Made by a program: the position numbers and the translations under genes | The notes under the pieces: generated by a model | The model's input: only the letters and a program-made list of their open reading frames with translations | What the model was told of the DNA's origin: nothing | Database searches by the model: none | Assembly: GCA_023548195.1 (NCBI GenBank) | Contig: JAJHZJ010000400.1 | Coordinates: 930,001-994,000, forward strand | Reading direction: 5' to 3' | Origin: Bettongia penicillata ogilbyi | Taxonomy: Eukaryota; Chordata; Mammalia; Diprotodontia; Potoroidae | DNA: 64,000 nucleotides | Shown here: one piece after another, positions 44,880 through 57,469 of the stretch | Layout: the number at the start of each line of letters is the position of its first letter | Numbering within the stretch: the first letter of the stretch is position 1

Positions 44880-47280
44880 ACCTCCATATACAGAAGAGGG
44901 TGGACTGTACAGGTTTTCTAACATTCATTTTTAATACTTGGATTTCCCACTTCTCTCCTTTCCCCGCTGAGAAGGCAAACAATTTGATACATGTTATACA
45001 TGTCGTTACACAAAAGACTTCCATAAAAGTCATATTGTGAAAGACTGACTATATTTCCCTCCATTCTACCCTGTCCCATATTATTTCAATCTTATCCTGA
45101 TACTTTCCCTCCTCAAAAGTGTTTACTTCTAACTACTCTCTCCTCCCATTTCCCCTCCCTTCTATCTTCTCCCCCCAAACTCCACTTATTCCCTTCTCTC
45201 CTACTTTTCTGTAGTGTAAGATAGATCGTCATACCAAATTGAGTGTACGTTATTCCCACATTAAGCCCAATGTGATGAGAGTAAGGTTTACTTTTTCCCT
45301 CTCACCTCTCCCTTCTTACCCTCCATTGAAAAAGCTTTTTCTTGCCTCTTGTATGTGAGAGATAATTCACCCCATTCTATTTCTCCCTTTCTCTTCCCAA
45401 TATGTTCCTCTCTCACCCCTAAATTTTATTTTTCTTAGATATCATCCCTTCCTATTGAATTCACCCTGTGTCCCTTGTCTATATGTATATAATCCCTCCA
45501 ACTAACCAAGTACTGAGAAAATTCACAAGAGTTACAAATATTATCTTTCCATGTAGGAATGTAATTAGTTCAACTTTAGTCACTTATTATTTCTCTTTTC
45601 TGTTTACCTTTTCATGATTCTCTTGATTCTTGTGTTTGAAAGTCAAATTTTCTGTTCAGCTCTGGTCTTTTTCATCAAGAATACTGGAAAGTCCTCTGTT
45701 TCACTGAATGACAATTTTTTTTCCCCCTGAAGTGTCATACTCAGCTTTTCTGGGGAAGTGATTCTTGGTTTTAGTCTTAGTTCCTTTGACCTCTGGAATA
45801 TCACATTCCATGCCCTTTAATACCTTAATTCAGAAGCTCCTCAATCTTGTGTTATCCTGATTGTATTTCCACAATACTAAAATTGTTTCTTTCTGACTGC
45901 TTGAAATATTTTCTCCTTCACCTGAGAATTCTGGAATTTGACTACGATATTCCTAGGAATTTTCCTTTTCATATCTCTTTCAGGAGGAAATAAGTGGATT
46001 CTTTCAAGGTTTATTTTACCCTCTTCTTCTAGTCTATCAGAGAAGTTTTCCTTGATAATTTCATGAAAGATAATGTCTAGGCTCTTTTTTTTGATCATGG
46101 TTTTCAAGTAGTCCCATAATTTTTACATTGTCTTTCCTAGATCTATTTTCCAGCTCAGTTGTTTTTCCGGTGAGATATTTCACATTGTCTGCTATTTTCT
46201 CATTCCTTTGGCTTTGTTTTATAATTTCTTGATTTTTCATAAAGTTATTAGCTTCCATATGCTCCATTCTAATATTTAAGGAATTATTTTTTCAGTGAGA
46301 TTTTGAACCTCATTTTCCATCTAGTCAATTCAGCTTTTTAGGGCATTCTTCTCCTCATTGGCTTTTTGGATCTTTTTTGCCATTTGGGTTAGTCTAATTT
46401 TTAAAGTGTTACTTTCTTCAGCATTTTTTGAGATCTACTTTAGCAAGTAGTTGAGTAGTTTTTTTTTTATGATTTTCTTGTACCACTCTCATTTCTCCTT
46501 CCAATTTTTGCCCTACTTCTCTTACTTGATTTTCAAAATCCTTTTTGAGTTGTTCCATGGTCTGAGACCAATTCATAATTTTCTTGGAGGTTTTGGAAAG
46601 AGAAACTTTGACTTTGTTGTCTTTTGTTTACATGTTTTGATCTTTCTTGTCACCAAAGTGAGATTCTATAGTCTGATTTCATTTCTAGTTTTTGCTCATT
46701 TTCCCAGTCATTTACTCGACTTTCGAGCTGTTTTTCAAGGTGGTTCTCTGCTTCCATTGGGGTGTGGGAGGGTTAATACTGTCAGTCACTCTATGCCTCC
46801 CCCACAATTTGTGGCATGGAACTCCAGAAATAGTGACTACAGCTGTTCCTGCTGCTGCTGTGCCTGCTAGAGTTTCCTCCACACTGCCACCCTGGGCTAG
46901 GGTGGGTCAAATCTACTATCTCACACAGGTTCCACTGCTTTTTTCCACTGACCTTCCAATTTGTCCTCAGTATTTTGAGGTTATGAAGTCTGGAAACTGC
47001 CACAGGTGTGAGAGATTCAGTCCCTTCAAGGCCTGCTCAGGTCCCATCTATGCTGCTATGACCCAAACTAGACTGTACTCTGCTCCTAGTGTGGCATGAT
47101 AGACATTTCCCAGAGACCTTGCAGGCTCAATTGGTGTGGACATTTGCTTCACTCCATCATTCTGTGAGTTCTGCAGCTCCAGAGTTTGTTTGGGGCCATT
47201 TTTTACAGGTATTTGGCTGGGGTTGGGGGAAGTACTCTATAAAGCCCATGCTGTTACTCTGAAATCTTGGCTCCACTCCC
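44880..47280 (-). mobile_element. Half-LINE-1 (HAL1-like) element, copy 2
   Basis: Minus strand: starts GGGAGTGGAGCCAAGATTTC at about 47280, GC-richer 5'UTR to 46700, broken ORF1 (46700-45600), inter-ORF-like segment and 3' part to about 44880. 45050-45560 aligns with 33730-34330 of copy 1 (shared 'GTAAGATAGATCGTCATACC'/'GTAAGATAGGTTTTCATACC'). ORF1 keeps FHEIIKENFSDRLEEEG and NIVVKFQNSQVKEKIFQA (46107-45877), but the C-terminus has frameshifts. No EN or RT. Older than copy 1. The terminal TTTGGAACC tail of copy 1 is not seen, so the 3' end may be lost. Confidence 0.75.
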
Positions 47281-47282
47281 TA

Positions 47283-47865
47283 GATCTGCCTCTCTAAAAG
47301 GAAAGAAACTTTGAGGGGGGTCAACAATCACTTTAATCAAACACATATATTATTCACTTAGTTTATGGGGGAAAAGTCAGTAACCTGACCTTCAGAGAAA
47401 ATACAGAGAAATAAAAATAACCAGGGCTTCCAACTGCCTGTCCATAAGCAATACTTGCATCACAGATCAACAGAGAGATCCAACTCTCTGACCATTACAT
47501 ACGTACATAGCTACCACAGAAAGAAGCACCAACATCTGGGTTTTCAAAACTGGGTGCTCCTTAGATGTTATGCAGAGTCACCTTTAGGTAAAGATACTTC
47601 CAACGAGTAAGATCCAAAATAAAACCTCACCTTGGAGTATATATACACTTTTCAGAGACAGAGGGCATTACAACAATTGAGAACCAGTGCCTCATTAGAA
47701 ATTAGCAAAAGCTGTGAGCCTTCCTACAAAACAAATCTCCTCTAATCAAACTTCCCTTAAAGGGCAAGTCCATTAATGGGTAGAGAAGATCTTTAATTCT
47801 CATTAACATAATAAACATTACAGTAGGAAATCCTCAGGTGCCATATTCTCCACCTCCACCCCAAG
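47283..47865 (-). mobile_element. Probable solo LTR, minus strand
   Basis: On the minus strand there is a TATA box (GTGTATATATACTCC, complement of 47636-47650) and, about 300 nt downstream, an ATTAAA poly(A) signal (complement of 47332-47337) followed by a GT-rich end. This is the U3-R-U5 order of an LTR. No gag, pol or env nearby. Family unknown and differs from the LTR at 6095/41440. Confidence 0.5.
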
Positions 47866-47889
47866 AACTCCAATGTTCCTTTCCTCAGT

Positions 47890-48261
47890 TTAACTCCAGG
47901 TAAGTTGCCAGACTCTTAAAGTCTCTAACTAACTGCCAGCACCTGCTGCCCCAGGACAAAAAGACAGTGACCAGGTCCTGGGCTCCTAGCACAAGAAGCT
48001 TGGGTCAGTGGCTCCAGTGGGAGAGTTGTTCAACTTTAAATGCCATGACATAGGAAACACTAGGAGCAAAAAGCATAAGTGGACAATGACCATAGATTTC
48101 TATTATGGGGACAGGGAAGATCAAGGAACAAATTCAGAAGAGGAAAACATTGTCAATATACCCACATCTACAAACTCAAAGGGAAATATGAACTGATTTC
48201 AAGCCCACAAAGCTTCTTGGAAGAGAGTAAAAGAATTTTAAAAATCGATAAGAGAGGCAGA
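47890..48261 (+). mobile_element. LINE-1 5'UTR end and ORF1 start, left part of a split element
   Basis: 48050-48250 aligns with 42740-42930 ('CTATTATGGGGACAGGG' for CTTACTATGGAGACAG, then 'AAAGGGAAATATGAACTGAT'). Interrupted after 48261 by an RTE; the same ORF1 continues at 51306 and again at 53525. Confidence 0.75.
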
Positions 48262-51200
48262 TATACATTTTTCTGAAGTGGGCACAGTGAAGGGGAATGC
48301 TGTGAAGCTGGCATGGGTTTTGCATGTAATCTAATCAGCAAACTTGTATGCCTGACAAAAGGAGTGAATGACAGGCTCATGACAATGTGATTGCCACTCA
48401 CAGGAAAATGCCATGCCACCATCATTAATGCCTATGCTCCCACCATGACAAACCATGATGAAGTAAAAGAAAAATTTTATGAAGACCTAGAGACTATTAT
48501 CATCAGTGTGCCAAAGAGGACAAGTTTAAAATTCTGGGTGACTTTAATGCTGGAGTAGGCTCAGACTAGTTGACTTGTCAGGAGGTCGTAGGAGGGAATG
48601 GAGTTGGAAAAAAAAAACAGCAATCATCATTTACTGTTGAAAACTTGTGCATCACATGACCTCATCATCAACACTGTTTTCCATTTAACTAAATGCAATA
48701 AAATTTCATTGATACACCCTCACAGCAAATATTGTCATCTAATAGACAATATGATTGTAAGGAGAAAAGACAAGACAAGATGTGAGAATGAAAAAGACAA
48801 TGTGTTGCAGGGTGCTGGATTGATCATAGACTTATCCTTTCTAAGCTAAATATTCACATTCATCAAAAGTGCTACTTCCAAGGTAAAATGACCACCAGAT
48901 GAATTAATGTCAACAAATTAGAGCTCTTCTCTGAGTGTAAACAATATGTTATTAACTTGGAGAGAAAGTTGAGCCAACACATAGTTGGTAATAGTGGAGT
49001 AGAAAAGGAGTGGACAGCTTTCAGAGATTTGATGTATAGCACTGCATTTGCTCATCTAGGTTGGAACACAAAGACTGGTTTGATGAACATGATGGGGAAA
49101 TTCAGAAGCTACTAAATGAAAAATGAGAACTCTGCAGGATTTACCAGTAGGATAGTTCATCCACCTCTAAGAAGGTAGAATTTAATTCCATCAAAAGCAA
49201 AGCACAAGCAAACTTTAGAGAGATGCATGATTTCTGGATCAATAAGAAGGCAGATGAAATTCAGTTTTATGCTGATAGTAACAATCCAAAGAGCTTTTAT
49301 GATTTCCTGAAAGCTATCTAAGGACCAAAAACCTAGGTGCGTCACAACTACTCAATGCAGATGGAGTCACATTGATTAGTGATAAGAACATGATCCTAGA
49401 GAGATGAGCTGAACACTTCCGTAGTGTTCTCACCAGACCATCACCAATCAATGCTGAGGTCTTTGACTGTTTACCTCAGGTTTAAGTCAATCTCTCCTTA
49501 GTTGAACTTCCAACTGAAGAAGAGGTTTTGAGGGCCATTAGGCTCATTTCATGTGGCAAAGCACCAAGTGCTGATTCTATTCCAACTGAGATTTACAAGA
49601 TAGGGGGACCCTATCACACAAAAGCTGACTGAAATTTTCCAGGTTATATGGCAAGAGGATATCATCCTCCAAGGAGTTCAAGGATGCCTCCATTGTCCAT
49701 CTCTATAAAGACAAAGGGAATTTATTGTCCTGTCTCCCTCTTAGTCATTGCTGGCAAAATTCTCACTAGGGTCCTCCTTAATAGGCTGACCTTTCACCTG
49801 GAAGATGATCATAAACCTGAGAGCCCATGTGGCTTCAGAAAGGGCTGAGGAACAATAGATAATGGTGTTTGCTGTCCAGCAACTCCAGGAGAAATGACAG
49901 GAGCAGAACAGAGGTCTATACACAACATTTGTAGATCTGCCCAAGGTCTTTGACCCTTTTAGTTATGAGGGCTTATGGCAAATTATGTCAAAATTTGGTT
50001 GCCTGGAGAAGTTCAACAGTATTGTATGTCAATTTCATGGTGGCATGTTTGCCCAGGTTTTGGATAGTTGAAAATGATCTCATGCCTTCCCAGTCAACTG
50101 TGGAGTGAAACAGGGCTGTGTGCTTGCTCCCCTGCTTTTCAGCATGATTTTTTTCAACCATGCTGAAAATGAGGATGAACACGTCATCAAGGTCAACTAC
50201 TGTACTGATAGTAAGCTCTTCAATTTGAAAAGACTATAAGCCAAGACCAAAGTAGAGGCAATATTGGTGCATGATTTTCTGTTTGCAGATGATTGCATAC
50301 TCAATGCTACCTCTGAAGTTGAGATACAACAAAGTATGGATCAATTCTCTGCTGCCTATGATAATTTTGGCCTAATAATTAACACCAAGAAAACACAGGT
50401 GCCCTACTAGCCACCACCGCACTATCCATATGTGGAACCGTTGGTTACAAGAAATGGAGAAGTTTTGAATACTGTGGATAAGGTCACTTACCCTGGTAGT
50501 GTACTTTCCAGGGATGTGCACATTGACAATGAGGTTAATGCACACATTGCCAGAGTTAGCTCAGTGTTTGGGAAGCTCCAAAGAAAAATTTGGGAAAGAA
50601 GAGGTATTGAACTGACTATCACACTGAAGGTCTACAGAACCATTGTGCTGACCTCATTGTTGTATGTCTGTGAAACATGGACAGTCTGCCAGTGCCATGC
50701 CAGGAAACTGAATCACTTCCATTTGAACTGGAAGTTTCTGAGATCTGAGATCAAGAAGATTCTGAGGATCATCTGGCAGGATAAGGTACCAGACAAATAG
50801 GCTCTTGCTTGAGCTGAACTGCCAGCATTCAAACTATGCTTCACAGAGGACAACTCTGATGGACTGGCCGTGTTGTTCAAATGCAAAATGTATGCTTCCC
50901 AAAAAGACTATTTTATGGAGAACTCACATGGGGCAGTTGACCACATGGTGGTCGGAAGAAGCGAGACAAGGACACTCTCAAGGTCTCTCTCAAGAACTTT
51001 GGATTTGACTGTGCAACTTGGGAGACACTGGCACAGGACTGATTTTCATGGCATACCCACATCAGAAAGGGTGCTGTGCTCTATGAGCAAAGCAGAATTG
51101 AGATAGCACAAAGTCAATGTAGGATACACAAATTTGGAGTATTGACCCTAAATATTTACATGGACTATCTGTGCCCAGCCTGTGGCAGAGCATTCTGAAC

Positions 51201-51305
51201 TCAAGTTAGTCTGATCAGCCACAGTCAGACACACTGAAATTTCACTGCATCATAGTGGTGTTATTTGGTTCTCTTCAAGAATGAAGAACAACCAACCAAC
51301 CAACC
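48262..51305 (+). mobile_element. RTE-type LINE nested in L1, 5'-truncated, with target duplication
   Basis: Flanked by AAGAGAGGCAGA (48250-48261) and AAGAGAAGCAGA (51306-51317), a 12-bp direct repeat with one mismatch. Endonuclease motifs: INAYAPTM near 48430, ILGDFNAGVGSD at 48530-48565, HLIDNMIVRRKD near 48735. RT: GKILTRVLLNRL at 49750-49790 and the catalytic FADDC at 50282-50296. The C-terminal domain at 50432-50800 is the best kept part (122 codons open; ISLTSLLYVCETWTV-like block, reading IVLTSLLYVCETWTVCQ). The 3' end is a short (CAAC)n tail at 51289-51305. Several stops and frameshifts make it inactive. Confidence 0.92.
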
Positions 51306-51469
51306 AAGAGAAGCAGAAGAACAATTGTGAAAAGAAATGAGAGGTGTGCAAGAAAGAATCAACAACTTGGAAAAAGGACAGAAACTGATGTGGAAAACAA
51401 GTCCTTAAAAAATACAATTGACAATATAGGGAAAAATGTACACTGGAGAAAACATTCCTTAGAAAAATC
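51306..51469 (+). mobile_element. LINE-1 ORF1, middle part of the split element
   Basis: 'GAAAAATGTACACTGGAGAA' aligns with 'GAAAAAAAATATTCACTGAAG' of the ORF1 at 42975-43000. It resumes at 53525 with 'GAATTGGTCAAATGGAAAAG', equivalent to 43020-43045, so only the inserted pseudogene separates the two parts. Confidence 0.75.
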
Positions 51470-53524
51470 TTATACAGATTCTGCTAGACCATTTGAATGA
51501 AAATTTGAAAGTCCTAAATTTAACCACAATCTTCTGCCAAATGAAACTAAGCATAAACTGGAGTTGCCACCCAAGGCTCCAAATTCCCCAAAAACATTTT
51601 TGAAAGTACACAGTTCATCACAACCTCCAGAGTTTGGCATCAGTGTGGAGAGATTCTCTGTTCAGATAGGCAGACCCAAATATCAAGCAAATAGTATTAG
51701 TGCAGTGCTTAAAACAATTCCCATAAGTCTTTTAGCTTTGAAAGATGATGAGCATGACGATGGTTACACTGTTGAAGCCACAGCAAGAAGAAATTTTAAT
51801 AGCAATGTTGACATCTTAAGTTCCATAGAAACTGGAGTTAGTGTAATCATTCCCACAGGGGCCATCCCTGAAGGAATTGAGCAAGAAATCTATCAAAATG
51901 TGCCAAGACAATAGCATTTTACCACCATTAGAAAAAGAAAAGAGCGAAATGCTTCTCAGTCCTTTAGTTATGTGTGGGCCCCATGGACTGAAATGCCTGA
52001 AGCCAGTGTAGCTGCACTTACCACATTATGACCCTAAGAACTGGAAGAACAAGACCCTTCCTGGAGATCTAAATCATCTTGTAGGAGAGGAGAAAATTGT
52101 GTTTCTGTCGTGATTGATCATTTTTAATATTTAATGTAGAAACTTGATTAAATAATGTGAAGCTGGGATAGACTTACTGAATTTTAAATGAAACTATTCT
52201 ATCAAGTATTATGTTGTTCGTAGAAGTGATGATGGAACTTATTAATATTAAGCATTTTATTTCATTCATTCATTCATTCATTCATCTATTTATTCATTCA
52301 TTCATTCATTTATTTATTTATTCATTCATTCATTCATTCATTCATTTATTTACTTATTTACTCATTTATTTATTTATCTACCTATTTATTTATTTATTTA
52401 TTTATTCATTTATTTATTTATGATGGTTAGCAAGTACACCCTTGAACCATGGTCAAAAAACATGCTGTAAAACTCTTGAGGCTATGATTGAAAACTATTA
52501 TGGACCGAGGGCAGGTGGGTTTTCTGAATGCATTTAAATTTTGAATTGGATTTTCTATGTTTTAAGGGCACTGAAAACAGTACATTGGTAGATTTCTGTC
52601 AAATTATCAGCCAGCTAATAAGGGAATCATTTTGGGTGGGCTATATTCTTTTTAAACTACATTGGTGTAGAATTACAGCATTTTGGCCTGAGTTTGACAA
52701 ACACATAATTAATTTTGATTTTCACAGGTTATATTCACATATGTGTATATGTGCACTCACATACACACATATATCCCCTCTTGAAATGTAAAAGACATCT
52801 GGATCAAATATCTAGTCTCTAGTGCGTTTTACAGCAATTTTCAGCTGAGTAATTTAGCCAACAAATTGATATTGACTTCCTGTGTGTTGACACTTAGTTT
52901 TTCTTTGAGATGGACACAACGCATGTGAGACTGGTTCAGTGGCCTATCTGAATCTGTAAATTAACCTTTACTACAGACATATTAACCATCAGGGATGCCT
53001 TATTTTTTTTTTTTTAAATAGTTGTAGATCATCCTAGTTCTGAATGGCTAAGTTTTTGTATGGCTTGGGGTAGGGAGGGTTTGCTATGCATTTAAAAAAT
53101 TATAAATGTTATAAGGGTGTTGGTATATAATGTGTCCATACCTCTTTTGTTCTTGGTTTGTAACAAAAAGCAGTATTTCTATGATAAAATTACAAGGACT
53201 TTTTAGAACAAGAATGCGGAGTTGTTACGTTTTTAAGTACTGAATTTGAAAGATACGTTACTCAAAAATTTCTAGTTTGATTAAATTCTTGAAAAGTATC
53301 CCTACTGTGATTTGTGATACAGATGCTGTATTATGTGCCCTAAAATGTATTTTTTTTTTACTAATAGACAATTTATTATGGCACATCAGCACTATTTGTT
53401 TGAAATGACATACCATTGCATTCTGTTAATCAACTATATTAACTTCAGGTGTGGCTGATTTTTTTCTTTGCAGTTATTAAAAAGATCAAATTTCTAAATA
53501 AGCAAAATAAAACTTTTTAAAATA
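51470..53524 (+). pseudogene. TJP1: Processed pseudogene of TJP1 (tight junction protein ZO-1), 3' part of the mRNA
   Basis: The translated sequence follows the C-terminus of ZO-1: YTDSARPFE, KFESPKFNHNLLPNET, then 51760-51900 the ZU5 domain (LSSIETGVSVIIPTGAIPEG), LLSPLVMCGPHGLK at 51951-51993 and VSVVIDHF before the original stop at 52125-52127. It is intronless, includes a long 3'UTR and has AATAAA at 53506-53511 just before an A tract: a 5'-truncated L1-type retrocopy. Target duplication AGAAAAATC (51461-51469) and AAAAAAATC (53525-53533). Disabled by a stop at 51498, a 2-nt deletion near 51893, a stop at 52009 and a 5-nt insertion near 52090. In cells ZO-1 is a junction scaffold protein; this copy cannot make it. 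Confidence 0.92.
52259..52421. repeat. (CATT)n/(TATT)n microsatellite in the pseudogene 3'UTR
   Basis: About 160 bp of TTCA, TTTA and variant tetramers. It gives the isoleucine- and serine-rich frame at 52211-52423, which is not a gene. Confidence 0.97.
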
Positions 53525-56500
53525 AAAAAAATCGAATTGGTCAAATGGAAAAGGAGGTACAAAATCTCACTGAAGAGAAATCCTTAAAAAATAAACATGG
53601 AAGCTATAAGATAGCAAGAATCAGTCAGACATAAACAAAAGAATGAATAAAATAAAAGAAAACTTAAAATGCCTTATTGGCAAAACAATTGACCTGGAAA
53701 ACAGATCCAGGAGAGGTGATTTAAAAATTATTAGTCTACCTGAAAGCCATGATGAAAAAAGAGCCTGAACAATCTTCCAGTAAATCATCAAGGAAAACCG
53801 CCTTAAGGTCCTAGATTCAGAAGGTAAAATAGCCATTGAAAGAATCCATCAGTTACCTCCAAAAAGAGATCATGTACTAAAAATGCCAAGGAATATTGGA
53901 GCCAAATTACAAAATTACCAGGTCAAAGAGAAAATACTATAAGTAGGAGAAAAATAATTTAAATATCATGGAACTGCAGTAAGGATTGCACAAGACCTTG
54001 CAGCTTCTACATTAAAATATCAGAGGGCATAGAATATGATCTTTCATAAATAAGAGGTAGTTGGATTACAAACAAGGATCAACTACCCAGTGAAATTGAG
54101 CATAATGCTTTAGAGGAAGAGATGGATATTCAGTGAAATAGAAGACTTCCAAACCTTCCTGAGGAAAAGACCACAGATCAACAGAACGTCTGATCTTCCA
54201 ATGAAAGACTCAAATGAGGCAATAAAAGGTAAACAGGAAAAAAAAAAGATATGTTATTAATAAGGCCAAAATATTTATATTCCTACATAGGGAAGTGGCC
54301 TTCATAACTCTTGAGAACTACATCACTATTATGAAATTTGAAAGCATTAAACATAGACAGAGAGAATGGGAATAAGTTGACTTTGAGGTGATGATAAAAA
54401 ATCTAATTAAGTGGTGAAAAGGGATTGGACTTGAAGAAGAGGAAAGGAGGAGAGAAGAGTAAATCATATCACAGGAAAAGACACCAAAAACCTCTTTCAG
54501 CAGAGAGAAAGAAGGGAGGGAAATAAGCATAGTTTGAACCTTAACTCTCATCAGACTTGACTCAAAGAGGGAATATATCAATTATAGAATCTAATTCTAG
54601 ATCAATTATAGAAATCTAACTTACCCTGTGGGAAGTAGGAGGGGAAAGGGGAAATAAAAGGGAGGGGTAGGATAAAAGGGAGGGCACACTGAGGGATATG
54701 ATGGTCAAATCCAAAACTCTAGTGAGGAAGGAAAAGGAGAAAGGAAAGACAGCAGCATAAATAGGATAGAGAGAGAAATAGGATAGAGAGAAAGACACAG
54801 ATAGTAATCTTAACTCTGAATGTGGATGGGATGAACTCTCTCACAAAACATAAATGGATAGGAGAGTGGATTAAAGACCATAATCCTACAATATGTTGTT
54901 TACAAGAAACACATTTGAAGCAGAGGGACACACACAGAGTAAAGGTAAAAGGCTAGAGCAGAATATATTATAATTTAGCTGAAATTTAAAAAACAAATAA
55001 AAAATATCAGGGATAGCAATTCTGATCTCAGATAAAGCAAAGGCAAAAATAGATCTCATTAAAAGAGATAATGAAGGAAACTTCATCCTGCTAAATGGTA
55101 CTATAGATAATCAAGTAATATCATTATTAAACATACATGCACTAAGTGGCATAGCATCCAGATTCTTAAAGGAGAAATTCTGGGAATTACAGGAAGAAAT
55201 AGATAACAAAACTATACTTGTGGGGGAACTCAACCTTGCCTTCTCAGAACTAGATAAATCCAACCACACAATAAACAAGAAAGAAATTAAGGAGATGAAT
55301 AGAATTTTAGAAATGTTAGATATGATTAACCTCTGGAGAAAATAAAATGGGGATAAAAAGGCATATAAATTTTTATTGGCAGTACGTGGCACCTACAGAA
55401 AAAAAATTGACCATATATTAGGGCATAAAAGCCTCACAATCCAATGCAGAAGGGCAAAAATACAAAATGCATCCTTTTCAGATCATGATGTAATAACAAA
55501 TACGTGTAATGAAGAGCCACGGAAAGATAAACTAAAATTGATTGGAAACTAAATACTCTAATCCTAAAGAATGAGTGGGTCAAACAACAAATCATAGGAA
55601 GAATCAGTAACTTTATACAAAAGCATAACAATAATAAGACAACATTCCAGACATCTGGGATGCAAAGAGATTCTTAGGGGAAATTTTACATCTCTAAATG
55701 CTTACACAACTAAAATGGAGAAACAAGACATCAACGAATTGGGCATGCAGTCCAAAAAAGCTAGGAAAAGAACAAATTAAAAATCCCCAATTAAATGCCA
55801 AATTTGAAAACCTGAAAATCAAAGGAGAGATTAATAAAATTGAAAGAGAAACTTTGAATTAATACATAAAACTAGAAGCTGGTTTTATGAAAAATACTAA
55901 TAAAAAATGAACCATTGGTTGATTTAATTAAAAAGAAAGAAGAAAACCAAATTACCAGTATACAAAAAGGAAAGTAAAGGTGAATTCACCACCAATGAAT
56001 AGGTGATTAAAATCATTATTTACTTGCCTAATTACATGCCAATAATTTGACAGTATTAAGTGGAATTGATAAATATTTATTAAAAACACATAAATTGTCC
56101 AGATTAAATGAGGAAGGCATAAAATATTTAAATAGCTCCATTTTAGGAAAAAAAAGAATTTAAACATGTTATCAAGGAACTCCTAGAGAAAAATATCCCC
56201 GGTGGTAGATTGAGTCACAAGTAAATTCTATGAATCAATTAAAAAATAATCAATTCTGTTATTCTATTTGGAAAACTTGGCAGAAAAGTCTTACTAAATT
56301 GACTTTTATGACATAAATACAGTACTGATATCTTACCCAGGTAGAGCAAAAACAGAGAAATAAAACTATAGACAAATTTCCCTAGTGATTATTGATGTAA
56401 AATTTTTAAATAAAATACTAATAAGAAGAGTACAGTAATATGATCACAAGAATCATACACTATGACTAGGAAGGATTTACACCATGAATGCAGGGCTGTT

Positions 56501-57465
56501 TCAATATCCAGAAAATGATCAGCATAATTGGCCATATATATAGCAATATCAACAGAAATCTTATGGTGATCTCAATAAATGCAGAAAATACCCCCTCTGA
56601 GTTATAATACCCACTCCTATTGAAACATGCTAGAGAGTAAGGAAATAAATGGAGCTTCCCTTAAAATATCAAAAACCATCAGCAAACATTATTTGAAATG
56701 GAGGTAAGCTAGAAGCCTTCCCAATAAGATCAGGAGTAAAGCAAGGATGCCCATTTTTACTACTATCATTCAATATTGTAGTAAAAATGCTAGCTATAGC
56801 AATAAGAGGAAATTGAAAGATTTAGAAAAAACAATGAAGAAATGAGCTATCCCTCTCTGTATATGATGTGTTGCTATATTGACAAAATTCTAAAGAATCA
56901 AATAAAAAATTACAATAAATAAGTAATGAATTTAGTAAAGTTGCAGGATATAAAATAAATGAACCTAAATCACCATCATCTCTATACATAAACAAAAATG
57001 TATAGCTGCAAGAGATAGAAAGAAAAATAATTTTAAAAGCTATAGACAACATAAAATTATTGGGAGTCTCCTTGCTTGTATGTACCCAGGAACCATATGA
57101 GCACTTACAAAAACCCTTTTCATGCAAATAAAGTCAGATTTAACAACTACAATAAATGACAATTCTACCTAATTTTCTTATCCAGTGCCATGTCAACTAC
57201 CAAAAATTGTTTTCAACAGCTACAAATAAATAAATAAATAAATAAAATTCTTTCAGAAGAACAAAATGTTAAGCATATGAAGGGAAATAATTAAAAAAGT
57301 GCTACAGAAGGTAGCCTAGCCACCCAAAATTTCAAATTATATTATAAAACAGGAATGATCAAAATAAGTCTGTATTTTCTAAGAAAGTAAGTCTTGGATC
57401 AGTGGGTATATACATTATGTCAGTGGGGATACATTAATTATAAAAGACACAGTAATAAATGGTCA
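53525..57465 (+). mobile_element. LINE-1, right part: ORF1 C-terminus, inter-ORF, ORF2 EN and RT
   Basis: 53530-54210 reads the rest of ORF1 (NRLKVLDSEGKIAIERIHQL near 53800; NYPVKLSIML near 54090). 54220-54790 is the purine-rich inter-ORF segment. ORF2 runs from about 54800: ITICVFLS-side frames are antisense shadows, while the sense frame gives CCLQETHLKQRDTHRVK (54893-54945), the endonuclease, LVGELNLAFSELDK near 55220 (Asp of GDFN replaced by Glu), SDHDVI near 55480, PISLVIIDVK (56370), MTRKDLHHECRAV (56460) and [10 protein letters not shown] (56730). The RT catalytic motif region at 56845-56875 is decayed (LYMMCCY). It ends near 57465 against another L1 5' end. Confidence 0.85.
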
Positions 57466-57469
57466 CAGT

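Noticed and set aside
52211..52423. Possible membrane peptide rich in Ile, Phe and Ser
   Set aside because: Translation of the CATT/TATT microsatellite in the TJP1 pseudogene 3'UTR.
53621..55631. Series of minus-strand hydrophobic frames
   Set aside because: Antisense shadows of the plus-strand L1 ORF1 and ORF2; A-rich L1 sense DNA gives Phe/Leu/Ser-rich antisense frames.
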